Positions 24,201 to 38,600 of a DNA stretch of 64,000 nt are shown piece by piece; within the stretch, counting starts at the first letter, position 1; every line of letters starts with the position of its first letter. The DNA comes from Guyanagaster necrorhizus (lineage: Eukaryota > Basidiomycota > Agaricomycetes > Agaricales > Physalacriaceae). Under the pieces are notes generated by a model. The model had not been told where the DNA came from and did not search any database. It saw only the letters and a list, made by a program, of their open reading frames with translations. The position numbers and the translations under genes are program-made. Location of the stretch: the NCBI RefSeq assembly GCF_019112545.1, contig NW_025064891.1, forward strand, positions 461,311 through 525,310. Reading direction: 5' to 3'.

Positions 24201-27200
24201 TCCAGGCGCGAACATATTTCACGACCTTCCTGTGGTTCTTCTCCCTTCAGGCGCCATGATCAGAGGATCACTCGAGCGAGTGATGGAAGGTCTTGGGGTC
24301 CGTAGAGATGTCGAGTTGCAAACTTTGTTCAACAAGTAGGTGGCATCCAGAAATCTCGGAGGTTTGATTGAATCGAGTGCCTTCACAGAATGATCAAAAC
24401 GAACGAATGGACTGTGAACGACCTCATGAAACATCTCGCAACGCGTAATCTCAGTGATGAAGAAATCACTCGTTTACGATTGACGGCTGTGTTTCCGAAG
24501 CAAGAAACGTCAGAATGTGTTCTCGGTGCAAAATCGAGGAGATATGCTGCCAAGGATCTGTATGAACCTTTGGATATTTTTCGACAACTAGGTTTACCTG
24601 TCTTAGACTGGGGAGTACAGAACAAGTGGCGTTCATCATCTCCCGAAGGTGGTTCCTCTTGCTGTATGTCGAGTCTTCATGATCAGCTGACTCTTCTATC
24701 AGCTAAACTCGCATTTACTCTCAATTTACGTCAGTGTCCTCCGGTCGATGTCCTTGTTAATCTTTGCGCCGGGTCCGACGAAAAGGTGCTTACTAAATTT
24801 ATTGCTGTTGTCTTCTACAACTGCTCACTTTAATCCTTAGATTAGAACCATCGCCTTGAAATACCTTACGGACAATATGAATACTAAATATCAAAACTTT
24901 GATCCTGTAAAATTTGGTCAGGTTGCATTTATTCCGGCTGTACGAGACTCCAAAGTTTGTCTAGGAACCCCTGGAGAGGTGCATAACATCATTCTTCTCA
25001 TGATAGCTTCTAACTCAGATGTAATAGGTCTTTGCCAGTTCGGACTGGGCCGCCTTTGGCTTTTTAGTGACACCACCAACACTATCAAGGGAGATAGTGG
25101 CCAAGCTGAAAGTCCCACAGCATCCACCTTCCGAGCTCATAGTATCCTTTCTCCTGAATAACGTTCCTCGCGATGAATCTCAAGCGAAGCAATGGTTTGA
25201 AATATTGTCGGGGAGAATAGCAGGTGAGCATATGTGTGCATGCCATACTCTCTGAAGACTCATTCCTTCTAAGACTTCGATACCTTTCAGCTGACAACGC
25301 TCTCAAGGGCGCCCGTGGTACCAGCCAAAGAAGGTGGCAATGCCGGGATGGCATTTCAATGGATCCCACCTAACCAGTGCTATTTCCGTCGAAGCTCTGG
25401 TGATGACTATTACTCTAGACTATTTTTCTTCGTCGATTTTGGACCTGCTGCAAACGCGTTTTTGACCGCCTGCGGTACTCGCCAGGAGCCTAGCGTGGAT
25501 GAAATTGCCCGTACTATATTACAAAACCCAGGGAAGTTCTACGAGTCGCTGAACAATAGCCCAACAAAGTCCGGGGATTTTTTATGCTATATCAACACCG
25601 ACTGATATTTTTGCTTTCAATAGTTATATAGGAGAATTGCGAAAGCTTGCCATTGCCCATCAACAGATTTCTGCGGACACCCTTCAAAAAATGCGACGAG
25701 GAAAAATCCTGTTGGGGCTGAAACGAAAGCTAAAGGCAAAGGCGAAGACTGATATCGATGACTTCGATGATGACGAGTGGGACACACTTTATGATCTTAA
25801 AACAGCCGATGAAATAGTTATTGCTGATGACACCAACGCCCATCAGCTTTTCAGTGAGTCCTTGTTTACGGCACCGCAAGAAGACATACTTGAAGGCAAG
25901 CCACTACTTTCATGTATCAGCAACGATATTTATGGTGTCATCCAGCCTTCTATATGTCCCTTGGATCTCGCCGCTTGAGCTCTGTAGTTGAAGTGTCGTA
26001 TAAGACCTCAGCGGCAGTATCCAACAGCAAAACAGCCATCGAGATGCGAAACCTCATACTCGAGAGACTCCCCTTGTTCTTGCATGAACACACTCACTCG
26101 AAGACTAAATTCACGCTTACCTGGCTGGCTTCGTCGGATCATTTCGTCGTTGCAATGTTTGGTAAACTGTCTATCACGAAGAAACTTCGCTTTGGTGATC
26201 TGCAGTCCCGCTCACTTGATGCTTCAGCCTATGCCGTACACGAAAATAATAGGATCATGCTATTTCTCGCAGGCAGTGGCCAAGATGAAATGTATTATGA
26301 GTACGTGGATCAGATCCTAGATCCGTGTCCAAGATCTAACCTTTTCCAAGGGTCGCCACTTCCTTGAACCGGTTACTTTTCGAGTCCCCGAAGGCCAGTG
26401 ATGCGCTCCTCTTCATGACCATACTATCCACTCCTCTTCGTGCGCTAAAACGCAGAGGTTACAATGGCACGTGCCAAACCAATATTTGTCCGTGACACTG
26501 ACACGAGGCTGACTTTCCGTTAGTCGATCGCATCCTTAGACAACAGCAAGCAGAGAAGCCCGCCGCACAAGAAGCTGCGAAGGCCGGAGCAGAGAATATT
26601 GCCCTGATGTCGAAGCAAACATCGAAGCTTAATCCTTCCCCTGGGATTTCCAACTCTGCTTCTGTTCCCGACGAGACATTATCGGATGATAACACGCTGA
26701 CGCGTTCAGCTAGTAGTATGCGGAACACGTTCCAGAACTTGAGACGCAAGATTGGACCAAGGTGGAACACGACCACTCCTTATCCACCCGTCGCCGAGGA
26801 GGTGAAGCCGACAGAAAATTATATTACGGATGCTGGGCCTCCACCTGTACCTGACAAGATTCGCTCGATTCATCCATCTGCAGGAAAGCCTAGTGGTGCA
26901 TCAAGGGCAGCTATCAGTACGTTTCCTAAACTCGTTTGTATATGATGTGTCCGACCAACCTGTGATCGAAGTGTCAAATGTCGATATGGCGATCAGTGCA
27001 TGTAGACCCGAGAAGAATCACTTGCTCCAGAATCGGGAACACATGCGATTCGTCAAAGAGTCGCTGGACGAAGGATACTGTGATCTTTCTGGTCATTCGG
27101 GGACATTGAAACTCGTCAGTGAGTACTTGAATTGTCTACCTGCCAGATTTCAGGTCTGACATTAAAATAAACGGAATAGTGTCCATGGAGGATGTCAAGA

Positions 27201-27737
27201 TTTATCTTCCACAACGTATGTATCCCCGTAATCTATTACTGCAAGTACCAACAGTATTACAGATACAGACACGACCCGTATCAAAGGGTTTCTTTCTACA
27301 AGACACGACTCAATAGCGAGGTTTATCCATGTGATGAATATCTTGGCAGCAATCTATAAGCTTCCCATGGAAAATCTACATATCTTCAGCGAAGACGAAG
27401 GAACTACTGTTGCGTTCAACCGCAATGGTAGCATATTCTTGAATTTGCGGTATTATATCGCTTGGCGTAAGTGGTTCACGACTGTAATGACATGTGCTCA
27501 CGGAGATGCACAGACGACGAGCAGGTTAGAAAGGGTGATATGAATCCGGCGATTGTTTCTTGGTAAGTCCCCCAAACAATGAAAGTTCATCGCTGATAAT
27601 TAGATAGGTACTTTACTCTCGCCCATGAAATCGCGCACAACTTGGTACAACCTCATAATTCTGAGCACGAGTTTTATCTTTCAGCAATCTGCGAAAAGCA
27701 TCTAATGGAGCTTGGAAGCATAGTATTTAAATCATAG
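21278..27737 (+). CDS. sacsin-like Hsp90-type ATPase protein (DUF3684 type) with HEIAH C-terminus
   Basis: A very intron-rich gene (more than 20 introns, mostly 45-60 nt), roughly 1,700 residues by estimate. The N-terminus is a GHKL/Hsp90-like ATPase: FRELLQNSDDA (N-box; Glu, Asn and Asp ligands), KNNGIVFRHEDWSRLKRIAEGN, then KIGAFGVGFYSLFSVTEEPF (G1 glycine box) split by an intron. Downstream, GHSTGQTTGLGGHMAARFIPTVERESIDL and a long helical region match fungal proteins of the DUF3684 family, related to sacsin's ATPase module. The last exons carry Y-F-T-L-A-H-E-I-A-H-N followed by N-S-E-H-E-F, a zinc-metallopeptidase-like HExxH motif. The first intron (21302-21356) begins GC rather than GT; this model gives MAGTRDALWATGHDESVEVNQ in frame. 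Exons beyond about 25,000 are approximate. Function in fungi is unknown; a chaperone role is inference. Confidence 0.8.
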
Positions 27738-28065
27738 ATATCTGTACTTTGACAATGCATTCAATGTGCCTTAACACCCGCGTCATTTAGTTTTCCCAGA
27801 GCCACGTGAGGCCTATTTCTCCGGAGGCTGAGCCGCTCGTGTTTACTGCATACGACCACCGGTGTCAGCATTCCTCCTCTTGCAGACAGCAGCAGTCGAC
27901 TGTGCTCTGCCACTCTTTCACTGGGAGTGACCTTTTCTCCCTTGCCAGAGTATTATTGGGCCCTTGCACCCCGCCGCTCGACGTCGAGGCCACAAGTAGT
28001 GCGTTTTCATGTCTCTTTTCACGACTTCCTTCATAAAACTTATATCCTTCAGCTTCATTGCCAGC
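27738..28065. other. intergenic, no gene supported
   Basis: Contains the 3' end of the sacsin-like gene and the presumed promoter of the next gene. An ATG at 28009 opens the same frame as the next coding region and could extend it by 19 hydrophobic residues. Confidence 0.4.
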
Positions 28066-29016
28066 ATGGCCAGCATAAGTCCCATAGTGTCAGCACTAGC
28101 TACCAATGGCCCAGTATCGTCTATTCGCAGGAAACCCCAATTCACATACCGGTCACCACCACTCTCGGACCCTCGCTCTCTCAAAGCCTCCATTTTCACC
28201 ATTTCCTCGAGGATAGCACCACCTGGAAAGTCTAATGTCGCAGGAAGGGATGTGCTACCAGTGAGCGCGGCATCTGCCCCAAGCAAGTCAAAAAAGCACC
28301 CCATGGGCCCACCTCTGCCCCTTTATCATCCCTTGGGTCCATTAGCACTCTCGCTGCCTCCGCTAGACCCTACTATCTTCGGTTTTCCGGCTGATATCAC
28401 TGTGGATGATGATGAAGGACGCCAGGCACCGGGACGTGGAAAACGGCCAGCCGCCCAGGGTGCCGAAGAAGAGGACACCAAGTCGGCAACGTCTGCCACG
28501 GCTTCCGTAACAGTCGTACCAGTGCCGGCGCGTGAAGTAAAGGAAAAGGCCAGCAGTCCGAGGAAGAAACGTGGTGGAGGCGGGAAGCGGAAGCGGAAAG
28601 ACGCCGACGACGCCGATGCGACATATCCAGCTAAACGGACGCGTCAGTCGCGAGCCCAGCAGATAGAAGAAGGTTCTCCAATAGAAGTTGTGAACACGCC
28701 GATATCTGAGGGTATTTCTACTCCAGAACCGGGCCTGGCACTTGACGGTAACGAAGACAAGTCAAAGCCAGGGCGCAGGACGACACGGTCTCGCGGCCAG
28801 CCCGAGCGACGGGATTCTAATGCAAGCGAGGCCACGTCGACATCTGCCGCAGCATCGGCTACGATTCCAACAAGAGAAAAAGATATTATAGGCGAGGACA
28901 AAAAATCTGATACGGAGGCGCCGGAACCGAATGGTGGTGATACGACTGCTTTGGAAAGCAAGCGTAGCGTTCGAAGTAGCAGTAAGGAAGAGGGAGAGAT
29001 CAGTGAGGACCCGTAA
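28066..29016 (+). CDS. hypothetical, low-complexity, probably nuclear protein
   Basis: A single uninterrupted frame encodes 316 residues from the ATG at 28066 (335 from 28009). I recognise no domain. The N-terminal third has a Pro-rich segment (PPLPLYHPLGPLALSLPPLDPTIFGFP as a landmark begins near residue 85). The rest is charged and disordered, with two strongly basic clusters, SPRKKRGGGGKRKRK and AKRTRQSR, that look like nuclear localisation signals, and an acidic Ser-rich end (SSKEEGEISEDP). Codon use looks coding and the frame is open for almost 1 kb, supporting a real gene. Role unknown; a chromatin- or RNA-associated function would be a guess. Confidence 0.65.
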   Translation: MASISPIVSALATNGPVSSIRRKPQFTYRSPPLSDPRSLKASIFTISSRIAPPGKSNVAGRDVLPVSAASAPSKSKKHPMGPPLPLYHPLGPLALSLPPLDPTIFGFPADITVDDDEGRQAPGRGKRPAAQGAEEEDTKSATSATASVTVVPVPAREVKEKASSPRKKRGGGGKRKRKDADDADATYPAKRTRQSRAQQIEEGSPIEVVNTPISEGISTPEPGLALDGNEDKSKPGRRTTRSRGQPERRDSNASEATSTSAAASATIPTREKDIIGEDKKSDTEAPEPNGGDTTALESKRSVRSSSKEEGEISEDP

Positions 29017-29680
29017 CTTGTCCCCAGTATTCGCTGAATACCTTTGCTGAACATTCTTGCTTTTTGTTCTATTCCCATACGATTCACTCTGTACACCCAC
29101 AGCATCGCACCATATATTCCATCTATATCTCCACATGTCTATTCTCTCTGTACATCCGTATATTCCAGAAATTTATGTCAGCTGAATCCTCAAAGGATCG
29201 TCGCGAGAAATATAATTGCCTGACAGCCTGTCAGCCTATACACGTGAAATTAAGGGCCGGCTAACTTTCACATCGTCCTCTTTTTGGCAATCACCGCCAT
29301 CGTCCGCCTCGTAGGCACCGTCGCATTTGAGCAGCAATGCCGGTACCATTCAATGCTTGACCGTTTCTTTTCAGGAAAATATATCTTGCGGATAACTAGA
29401 AGCCTGAATTTGGGCCCCCACGCTACCTTCTCCTCGTGATGATTTTCATCAGACCTGGTGACTGAATTGCGCACGGGAGGCAGCGAAATATGATTGCTCT
29501 GCGGCGCTTCTGCTTCGGATAACCATGTGCTCTTTCTTGTATCTCATCCGTCCAAATGCTTTTTTCAGCGTCCTGCTATATTTTTCAGTCTATTTATTCC
29601 CTTAAGCTTCCTCACTTACCGGTCCCTCCCCTCGTGTCTCTTCTCTCTGCGTCTGTGTCCTCGAGCTCACCCCTTGTACC
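29017..29680. other. intergenic, promoter of the Tag1-like gene
   Basis: No gene is supported. The last 100 bp before 29681 are strongly pyrimidine-rich (CT tracts), typical of fungal core promoters and leaders. Confidence 0.45.
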
Positions 29681-32600
29681 ATGGAATCTGCTCGTGAAAG
29701 CAGTGGCATATACGACCATGATCCCGATTTCGAAGGCTCGACCGCGTCCTTAGCTGGTACACTCCTTTTATTGCTACCATTCTGTCTCTGTTCTGACATT
29801 ACAATTTTTCTGCAGGCCATGCTGCCTTGCCGGCTGGTTCACGGTTTTCAGAGGGTCCAGAAATCCTGAGAACGACAGCTGCCGGGGTGCCCGTCGGCCC
29901 TGAGCCTTCTCAAGGCACCCCGACCGCTCAACCAAGCGCGGCTGACCAGCCTGATGCCTCCCCTCAGAAGGTGGCTCCTTCTATGCCTTGGTACAAGACG
30001 CGCAAGTTCATCATTTCGCAAGCTATCATCATTCCCTTAGGAATTGCACTGCTTTTTATTCTGCTCTTTCCTGTCGTTACCACCGTCGTTCAGTCGGTCG
30101 TCGATAAATCCGTCATCAACGTCAATGTCGCCTCTATCACTGAGCTTCAGAACAACACATTCAACCTCGCACTGAGTGGTGTTGTACGCCTACTTTGGCA
30201 ACGATTAACTATATGCTCGCCGCTGATATCTTTTATATAGATTACTCACACCGGCGTCATATCGGCAAGAATCGAGTTTACCCAACCTACCGACGTATAT
30301 TGGGTTCAGGACAACGGCACGGAAATTCCCATCGGATCTATGTGGCTACATACACTTCTTGCCAAAGATAAAAGAGCCGCCGTTGATGAGCAGACCGTCT
30401 TTAACATCAGCGACGAGGATGCCTTTGGTAGTTTTGCTCAGCATATGATTACCGGGACCAATTTCACTTGGAAGCTTTCGAGCGACGACCTCAAAGTCCA
30501 AGCGGCAAAGTTTCCCTTGTCTCATGGAATCAAGTTCAATAAATATATCACCTTGAACGGTAAGGCCCCTCCGTCCTCTCGAAAGGAAAACCCTCATAAC
30601 CCACCCCACTAGGATTCAATAGTTTCGATGGTAACACCAAGCTGACGGATTTGCAGCTTCCTAGTGACAACCCAAATGGTGGCATCAACTTTGTTACCAT
30701 CACGACACTGTTCAATCCCAGGTACGCATTCCCATCTTTCAGCCTGATTTCACGATTATCTATTCGTAACGAACAGCCCATTTTCTCTCAATCTGGGAAC
30801 TGTAGTTTTCGATCTCTTCTACAAAGATATTGCATTGGGAGTGGGTACTGGTGAAGACACTAAGATAGTACGGAATCTGTACCTTTTTTTCGTGGCCTCT
30901 GACAATGATCATCGCAGGTTCCTGGCGATAATAATATATCTTTGGGAGGGTACTTGATCAGGCATAATTCCGCAGATGAGCTTGTTGTCATTTCGGAACT
31001 CTTCACCAACTATCTCAATGGTGACGACTCAACCGTCATTGCCAAGGGACAATCAACTCTGCAAAACGACGGCACCGCGATTTCTTGGCTCACTAAGGGT
31101 GTGGAGGCACTAGAGTTGCAGATCCCCTTCGTTTCCCTCCAAGGCGCCATTAACCCGATCCAGGCAATCGAGATCGGTGATCTGGGTTTGCTATTCGACA
31201 CGTCCGTACCGTGGTCACCGATAACGAACAGCAAGACGGTTCAAGCTCAGTTAGGTGAGTCGAAGCAAACTTAACCTCTTTCACATTGACTGATGTGTTG
31301 TCTGTGGCAGCACTACCCTTCGGGTTTTCTGTATCTATAGGACAGATTCAGAATTCATTCAACCTCACTAGACCGGAAGGAGTTGTAGGAGGACTGGATA
31401 TTGTAAGCTTGATCCACTCTCTGAGATTGACTAGGATTTTTTCACTGTCTTTCGTAGCCTCTAGATGCCTCCACCTCTCATATCAAGGTGTATGGTGAAA
31501 AGAACACCTCTGGCCCAGTCGATATTGTTATCACCGACACAAGACTGGCGACACCCGACCATCCTGTATTTGCTGATTTTAGTGAGTACACAGCATCATC
31601 TTCTCTCACTCAGCGTGTTGATCTGACTCCAGACGTCAATATCACTAGTCACGCAGTAGTAGACTTTCAGATTATCGGCCACTCAAGGTCTATCGCGAAT
31701 ACGAGCATTGGACAAATAACATTAGGTCCCATCAAATTCAATGTCACGTCGTCACTGAAAGGCTTGCAAGGCCTGAATGGCCTGACAAACATCGAGGGCG
31801 TTGATGTACGAGGCGGCACCGAAGACGGCATCACTCTCAGTATCAACGGTTCGTTTTGATCTATAATTTAATGCGGCTTTCTGATAGACTTACAGTGATG
31901 ATCTACAACCCGTCCAATTTGTACTTGCAGACCGGCGATCTCCGTGCGTCTGATCTCAATTTCTTCGATGCAAAGCTTTTGTTCAGTAATGTCAGATATG
32001 CAATTGAAACGTGATGGCGTAGTGTTGGGTACGGCCCTTATGCCCAACCTGACGCTAAATATGGGCAACAACACCGTTGTGGCACAGTCTACCTTTGCGG
32101 TTAGTTTTTGGCCGTCTGTTTCTGAGTAAAATTAGCTCACATACACCCTTTTTCAAGGCAAACGATAGCCCTCAAGGACTGCAGACGCTGGATGACTTCG
32201 TTGGTCGGAAAGGTAACCATCACTATATCGAGAATCCCACAGCTAGTAATGTTCTGCAACGCAGATGTTCAACTCTCCATTGTTGGTTACGATGGAAGCA
32301 CCGAGATCGCTTCACTTTCGGACGCGTTTCGGACCCTTGACATCGGGGTCGTCCTCCCGGGATTGAACACGACCTTGTTGAATCAAGCCGCTCTTGAAGG
32401 TCAGTCAGGTTTTCATGATCAGTAAGTCAAATATCTTATTTGTCACCCTAGTCCTATCTACCACTGGACGAGAGAACAATATCAGTCACGTTTCCGTCAT
32501 CATTCAGAATCCTTTCACAGCAGCTCTTGGCATTACGAATATCCGATCGACCGTCAGCTCTGCTGGCCTGACTTTGGGAATGATTGAGTCTAGCAGTGCG

Positions 32601-35600
32601 TTCACCATAGATGGAAAATCTACGGCCACATCCCCTGAACTGGATCTCAACATGAATATGTCTCCGAGTGTTTTATTCTCTCTGACTCGTAAGCTGGCGG
32701 TCGTCGCAGGTCTTGATACCGCCCAATTGGATGGAATCGTCAGCATTGGGGGGATCTCGTATGTGGACGGAGTTGATGCCTCTTCTTTGAGGGGCGATAC
32801 TCAGAGGAACATATACACGTCAGTTTTAGGAAGATCAGGAGCCGTTCCAGCGCTAATTTGGTGTAAATCAGCGGGTTCAACCTCCCTCAATTTGTTCAAC
32901 AGGCCTTTTCAAAGCTCGAAACCGACGTCAACCTTACGACTGGTTTGAAGATTGGTGACCTGCCCCAGCCTCGAAATCTTTGTTCTCTCTAACACAGTTT
33001 ACAGGTGACTATAGTACCACGCTCGAGTATACGCAAAGTGGCGTGAAGACCAATACCGATGACTCGCTTGATCTCATACTGCCTATCTTGGCTCAACCGA
33101 TTGTTCAGAAGATGGTGTCCCAATCACTACTTAGGTTTCTTCGTTTTGTTGCTGGCGTCACTGTGATTGAGACTGATATTGAACGATAGCATCGACAATG
33201 TCCTTATTTCTGATCCTCAACCAGAATCTTTCAGTATGCCTCCCGTAGCAACCGTCGAAGGTCTAACTAACAGTTGTTCCCAGTTGCTGCAATGACAGGA
33301 AGTATCACCAATGCAGGACCATGTTCGTCGTTACTAGTAGTCACAACACACGTCTTGTATTTCTAACTTTTCGTTTTCATAGTTGATGCTGTCATCACAT
33401 TCCCATCTGGTTTATCCGTCTCGTGGAATGGTAAGACACTGGGATCTATCGAGATGGATAACATAACTGTAATTGGTGATACTGGGGCTGATTTCAATGT
33501 CCAGTCCCAGTTCGCCGTCGCCGATGTCGATCACTTAACCGAGTTCATTAAAGTGTGCATGGCTATTTTCCTTTGGTTGCATAATCTTAATATGGTTTTA
33601 GGTATTGGTGACGGAGGAATCCTTTGAATGGATCATCTCGGGTGAAAATTTGGCTGGTGTGTCTTCACATCTATGAGGCGGTTTTTACTTACTTTCTGTG
33701 TTGTGTTGCAGTCAGCACGCTGGGCATCGATGTTGACCAAATTTCCTTGTCCGATAAGACGGTCACATTGAAGGGTATGAATAACCTGAATGGTGGTGTC
33801 ACGATCACTGGCTTTAACCTGCCTGAGAATGATCCTGACGGTGGAATTCATCTCACTTTGGACGTCACTGCGACCAATGTTTGTTATCAATTTTGATTCC
33901 AGAGTTGGCTTCACTAACGCGTTGTGTTTAAGCCGTCCCAAGTCGGCATTACCCTCGGTTCCATAGGCTTTGAGACCTATTTCGACAATGTCATAATCGC
34001 TCCCATACTTTCGGGGAAAGGCCTTACATTGACACCGGGCGGCACTTCCAATCTCTCTCTTGTCGGCCGTCTGATCCCCCAGGACTCGGATGAAGGTTTA
34101 TTGGCGGTCTCGACCTTGTTCAACAATTTCATTCATGGAAAAGACAGTAATGTCATTGTCCACGGTGATAGTGCAGGTCCTCAAGATGTGCGTTCCGTCT
34201 CCCTTATCATGCCCAGTCCTCTAATTGCATGTCTAGGTCATCTGGCTGAACGAAGGCATCAAGAGTCTGCAAGTGGCATCAGTCCTTCCTAATCAAGGTG
34301 TCCTAAACATTATCCAGTCTGTTGATCTATTGCAGTTGGAAATAGACTTCACAGATGATACCGCATATAATCCGGCGACAAGTAGCGATTTTTCTCAGGC
34401 TGCGTTCACACTGCCTTTTGCCTTCCCCGTAGATATACAGGTGCTCGAACAGAACATTATTGTTGGTTATGGTGGACAAGACTTCGCGCAGCTGATGATT
34501 CCGAAGTCACCAGCTAGCACAGACGTGGATGCTCGCATCATCACATTGTCTTTCAGCGACGTGCCTTTCACAGTCTTCGACAATGCTCATTCTGTCTTTG
34601 ATAGCTTCTTAGCAGCAACTACCATGGGATCTCAGGAAACCTTGACTTTGACAGGGTCAGCCAATGCCGATGCAAGTACCGCTGTTGGCCTACTCTCTTT
34701 CAGCGAAATCCCATTCTCCGTGGGAACTTCAATCGATGGCTTGCAAGGTCTCAAAGCACGACCTGTCACTGTCAGTGACCTGGATGTTAACCATGGTTAT
34801 CCCGGCTACCTGCTCATCAAGGTTAACAGTATACTTTACGATCCCAGGTGAGTCTCGAGCGTCCAGAAAAACTGGTCTGACAGCTTTGCTCAGTAACTTG
34901 ACTATTGGTATGTTGCGCATTGTTACCCAAGTTGTAATAAATCAACCGCGTTACTAGGCACAAGCGATGTTTCCTTTTTGTTCTCCTACCAGTAAGTCGC
35001 TTTTTTTTCTTCTTACATATCTCACTCTGTATCTAGGAACCAAGTGATTGGCACCTCTAATATGGTACGCTTTCCCCGATTTGGGTATGCTCGGCTTACC
35101 TTTGAACTGCTATTAGGCCGACATGGTAATCACACCTGGCAACGGGAGCTATCTCACAGGTTCGCGTTGCACCATCGCGTCCTCGGCTCTCTTATCTTCA
35201 TTCCTTGTTCACAGATGTCCACTTTTTCCCGCAAGGATCAGACGCAGCGTCGGCAGGACGGACACTCCTGGAAAATTACATACAAGGAGTCGACGCGGAA
35301 ACCTCCATTACCGGCAGTACAGATTCTACCCCGATCGAGTCTTTACAGACAGCGCTTTCTGAGATTGTCCTGTCTCCCGTGACAATACCTGCTATGCACG
35401 ACACGCTGATCAAAAGTGCCTCCTTGACATTCCCAATCGATGTTGTGGACACAGGCATCGCTCAAGCATCCTTCACTCTCGCCAATCCATTTACGGCTGG
35501 CATCAATCTGCTCACAATCGGTGCCATCGCGACGTATCGAGGGCTGACACTGGGCACAATCAAAGATGTAGATGTGTCATCCAATCCGATACACGTTGAC

Positions 35601-38600
35601 GGACACAGTAGCGTTAATTCACAGTCGCTGGACATGAAATATAACTTGGACCCGTTAACTATTGTCCAGTTTTTGGGACTTACAGCTCAGGCCAACGGTG
35701 TCGATCTCGGACCACTAGTTGACATGTTCCAGCTACTTATTGCCAATCCAGACTACAATCCTCCTGTAAGTTCTATATCTTGACGGCTCGTAATTATTGA
35801 TATCATACATACGTTTAGGTCACAACGACTGTGGACACTCAAGCCTCCAGTTGCTCTAGGTACGAAGTCGGATAGAACTTTCTTACTTCTAATCTAAGTC
35901 CAAATTCTCCTTCACAGCGGCAACCAGTTCGACGTCACAGGTGCGATCATAAAGGCACTTCAAAATCTTCAAGTCGACCTCGCAATTGATTCGTCACTCA
36001 AACTCGATGATTGTATGTGTGTAATTGTAGCCGGATATACCGAAATCTCACCGTATATTGCATGTTAGTCGCAGTAGACCTGTCCTTCAAGCAAAACGGT
36101 GTCCCAGCCATAGTAAGGATCTCCCATTCATGCACTTCTAGCGCGGTGACTGTCTCAACTAACTTCTTAGACCGATGAAACTGCCCTATACCTTATAGGT
36201 GCTGTCGCAGGACCTATTGCACAAAATCTAGTCGATGCCTCTGTTCTTCAATTTCTTGAGGCTGATATCTCGTGAGTGCATTTGGAATGCTCCGTGCCCG
36301 ATCTTTATCCTCTGCAGAAATATCTCGAATGACGGGCTGGATCTTTCTCTGCGTGGTTCCCTGACAGGGACCGGTCCGCTAGATGCGCTCATTACCTTCA
36401 CAGAGCCAGTTACGTAAGTGGTGCTTTTCTTCAACAAGAATGAAAATATTCACGGATACTAGCATAAATTGGGAGGGTCACGACATCGCGCAGATCGATC
36501 TTGATTCAAGTAGGTTGTCCCAGTGGCCTTTACGCAGTTAGTCGAAGTTGAATTTCCTCTTTTAGTCTGTGCAGCAGCTAACGATGGGGTGCCCAACTAC
36601 GAGACTCGAGCAAGGTTAACGATAACAGATCAATCACAGTCCGTCTCTGTTCCAGTTTTGCCATTTGTAGTTATTAACTAGAAAAAACTCTTGTAGATTT
36701 ACTCAATTTGCGATCTACCTACTCCATAACGAGGAATTCTCATGGACGATATCAACCGATAAACTTCGGCTAATTGCATTAGGAACTATTTTCGATGATG
36801 TATCACTAGAGAAGAACCTCACTTTCAAGGCGTTCAATAACCTACCCGGTGTTACAATCAGCAACTTTGGCTTGCCATCCGATGACACAGACGGGGGCAT
36901 TCATATCGAAACAGATGTGTCAGTACCATCACCGTCGCGTGAGTGACCCCTCCGCTTGTCCACAACCTTAACACTGAAAATGGCGTGGTAGAAATTGGTA
37001 TTGACTTAGGAACAGTCGTATTCCAATCATATTATGAGGGAACGCTCGTTGGACGTACGTTGCGACTTGAAGATTCTTCATTCACCTTAACGTGATGTTC
37101 TTCTAGCTCTGACAGCGACTGACTTTATTCTTACGGCTAGCTCAGAGACTGCATCACATTTCTCTGGGCGCATAATGCCTCAAAGCGGTGATGACCTGAA
37201 CACCGTCGGACGGCTGTTCTCTGCCTTTTTGGCTGGAGAAAATTCCACTTTGATAACGACCGGCGATTCTGTCCAGCCCAGTGAATCAACGGTGGATTGG
37301 CTTAGTGCTGCGTTCAAGACTCTATCTCTTAATGTTATTTTATCCGGTCAAATATTCAACGTAGGTTTTCTTCTCACCGCCGTTTGCTGTAATGTTCTTA
37401 TCAACCTCATTAGGTCATACAATCTGTGGAGCTCTCAGATTTGGAAGTAACATTACAAAGTGACGACCAGACTTGGGCACCTCTAACGGGTTCCCGCAAT
37501 ACAACAGCGACGTACAAAAATCCCTTCGGATTCTCTTTACAAGTGTTTGAGGCTGCACAGAATATTGTGATGACTTCATCGGATGGAACGGAAATAGCTT
37601 CACTTACATTGCCGAAAAGCACTGTAGTTGGTGGTGTGTCCACAGGCAATGTGGCGAATCTTAACATTAAATGGGAGAATCAACCCCTGAAATCCCTCAA
37701 CGACGAAGCATTCGAAGCATTGTTCGCCGCTGTAACCCTGCTCGACCAGGCAGGTCTCAAACTTAAAGGAACGGCGGATGTTACAGCTCACACGGCAATC
37801 GGGAACGTACCTATTTCTAGCATCTCCCTCGACGTGCCGTCATCTTTGAGGGGTATGAACTCCTTCGGGGGTTCGGCGACTTTAAGCAACGTATCTGTTT
37901 CTGGCAGTGGGGGAGATGGAGGAAGTGAGTATATCGTTTCGCCCCTGACGACGACAATACAGAATCCGTCCAATGTGTCCCTCTATACGATTGATATTGT
38001 ATTGCCGGTCATGTATGAAGGTGTGATGATTGGAAGGGCGGCAGTTGATGTAAGTGTGAAGTTATCTTGACGTCTTCTGTGGACTGATGTGCCTAGTCGT
38101 TTGATTTGCTGCCAGGAGAAATAGCTTTTTCTACAGAGTTCCACTATCAGCCCAGAGATGCAAACGATACAACAGCTGAAGTGAGTGAATGTCATTGACC
38201 TGCGTGTGCTTACCAAATTTTGACCCCCTTAGGCCTTCTTGACACGATTCTTGACCACTGGAGACGATATACCTCTGACGATTCATGGCGATGCCCAAAG
38301 CACACCATTTACATCACTCCAGGAAGCTCTAGGAGGGCTACAACTGACGACGACACTTCCAGGTTCGTATCTGAAAGCAACATTTGCTGTAGCTCCTGAT
38401 TATCCAACTTATGCAGGTATGGGGCAGTCGAACATCGTCTCAAGCATTCATGTTATCATCACGCTCGACAGTCTCGTTACGAATCTCGTCACTGTCACTG
38501 TCTCGATTCACAACCCACTAGATACTCCGATGGTGATCGAGTACGCTCAGTCTGAAGCAGCCGTTGAAGGAGTTGTCTATGCCTCCTTTGGACATTTGTT

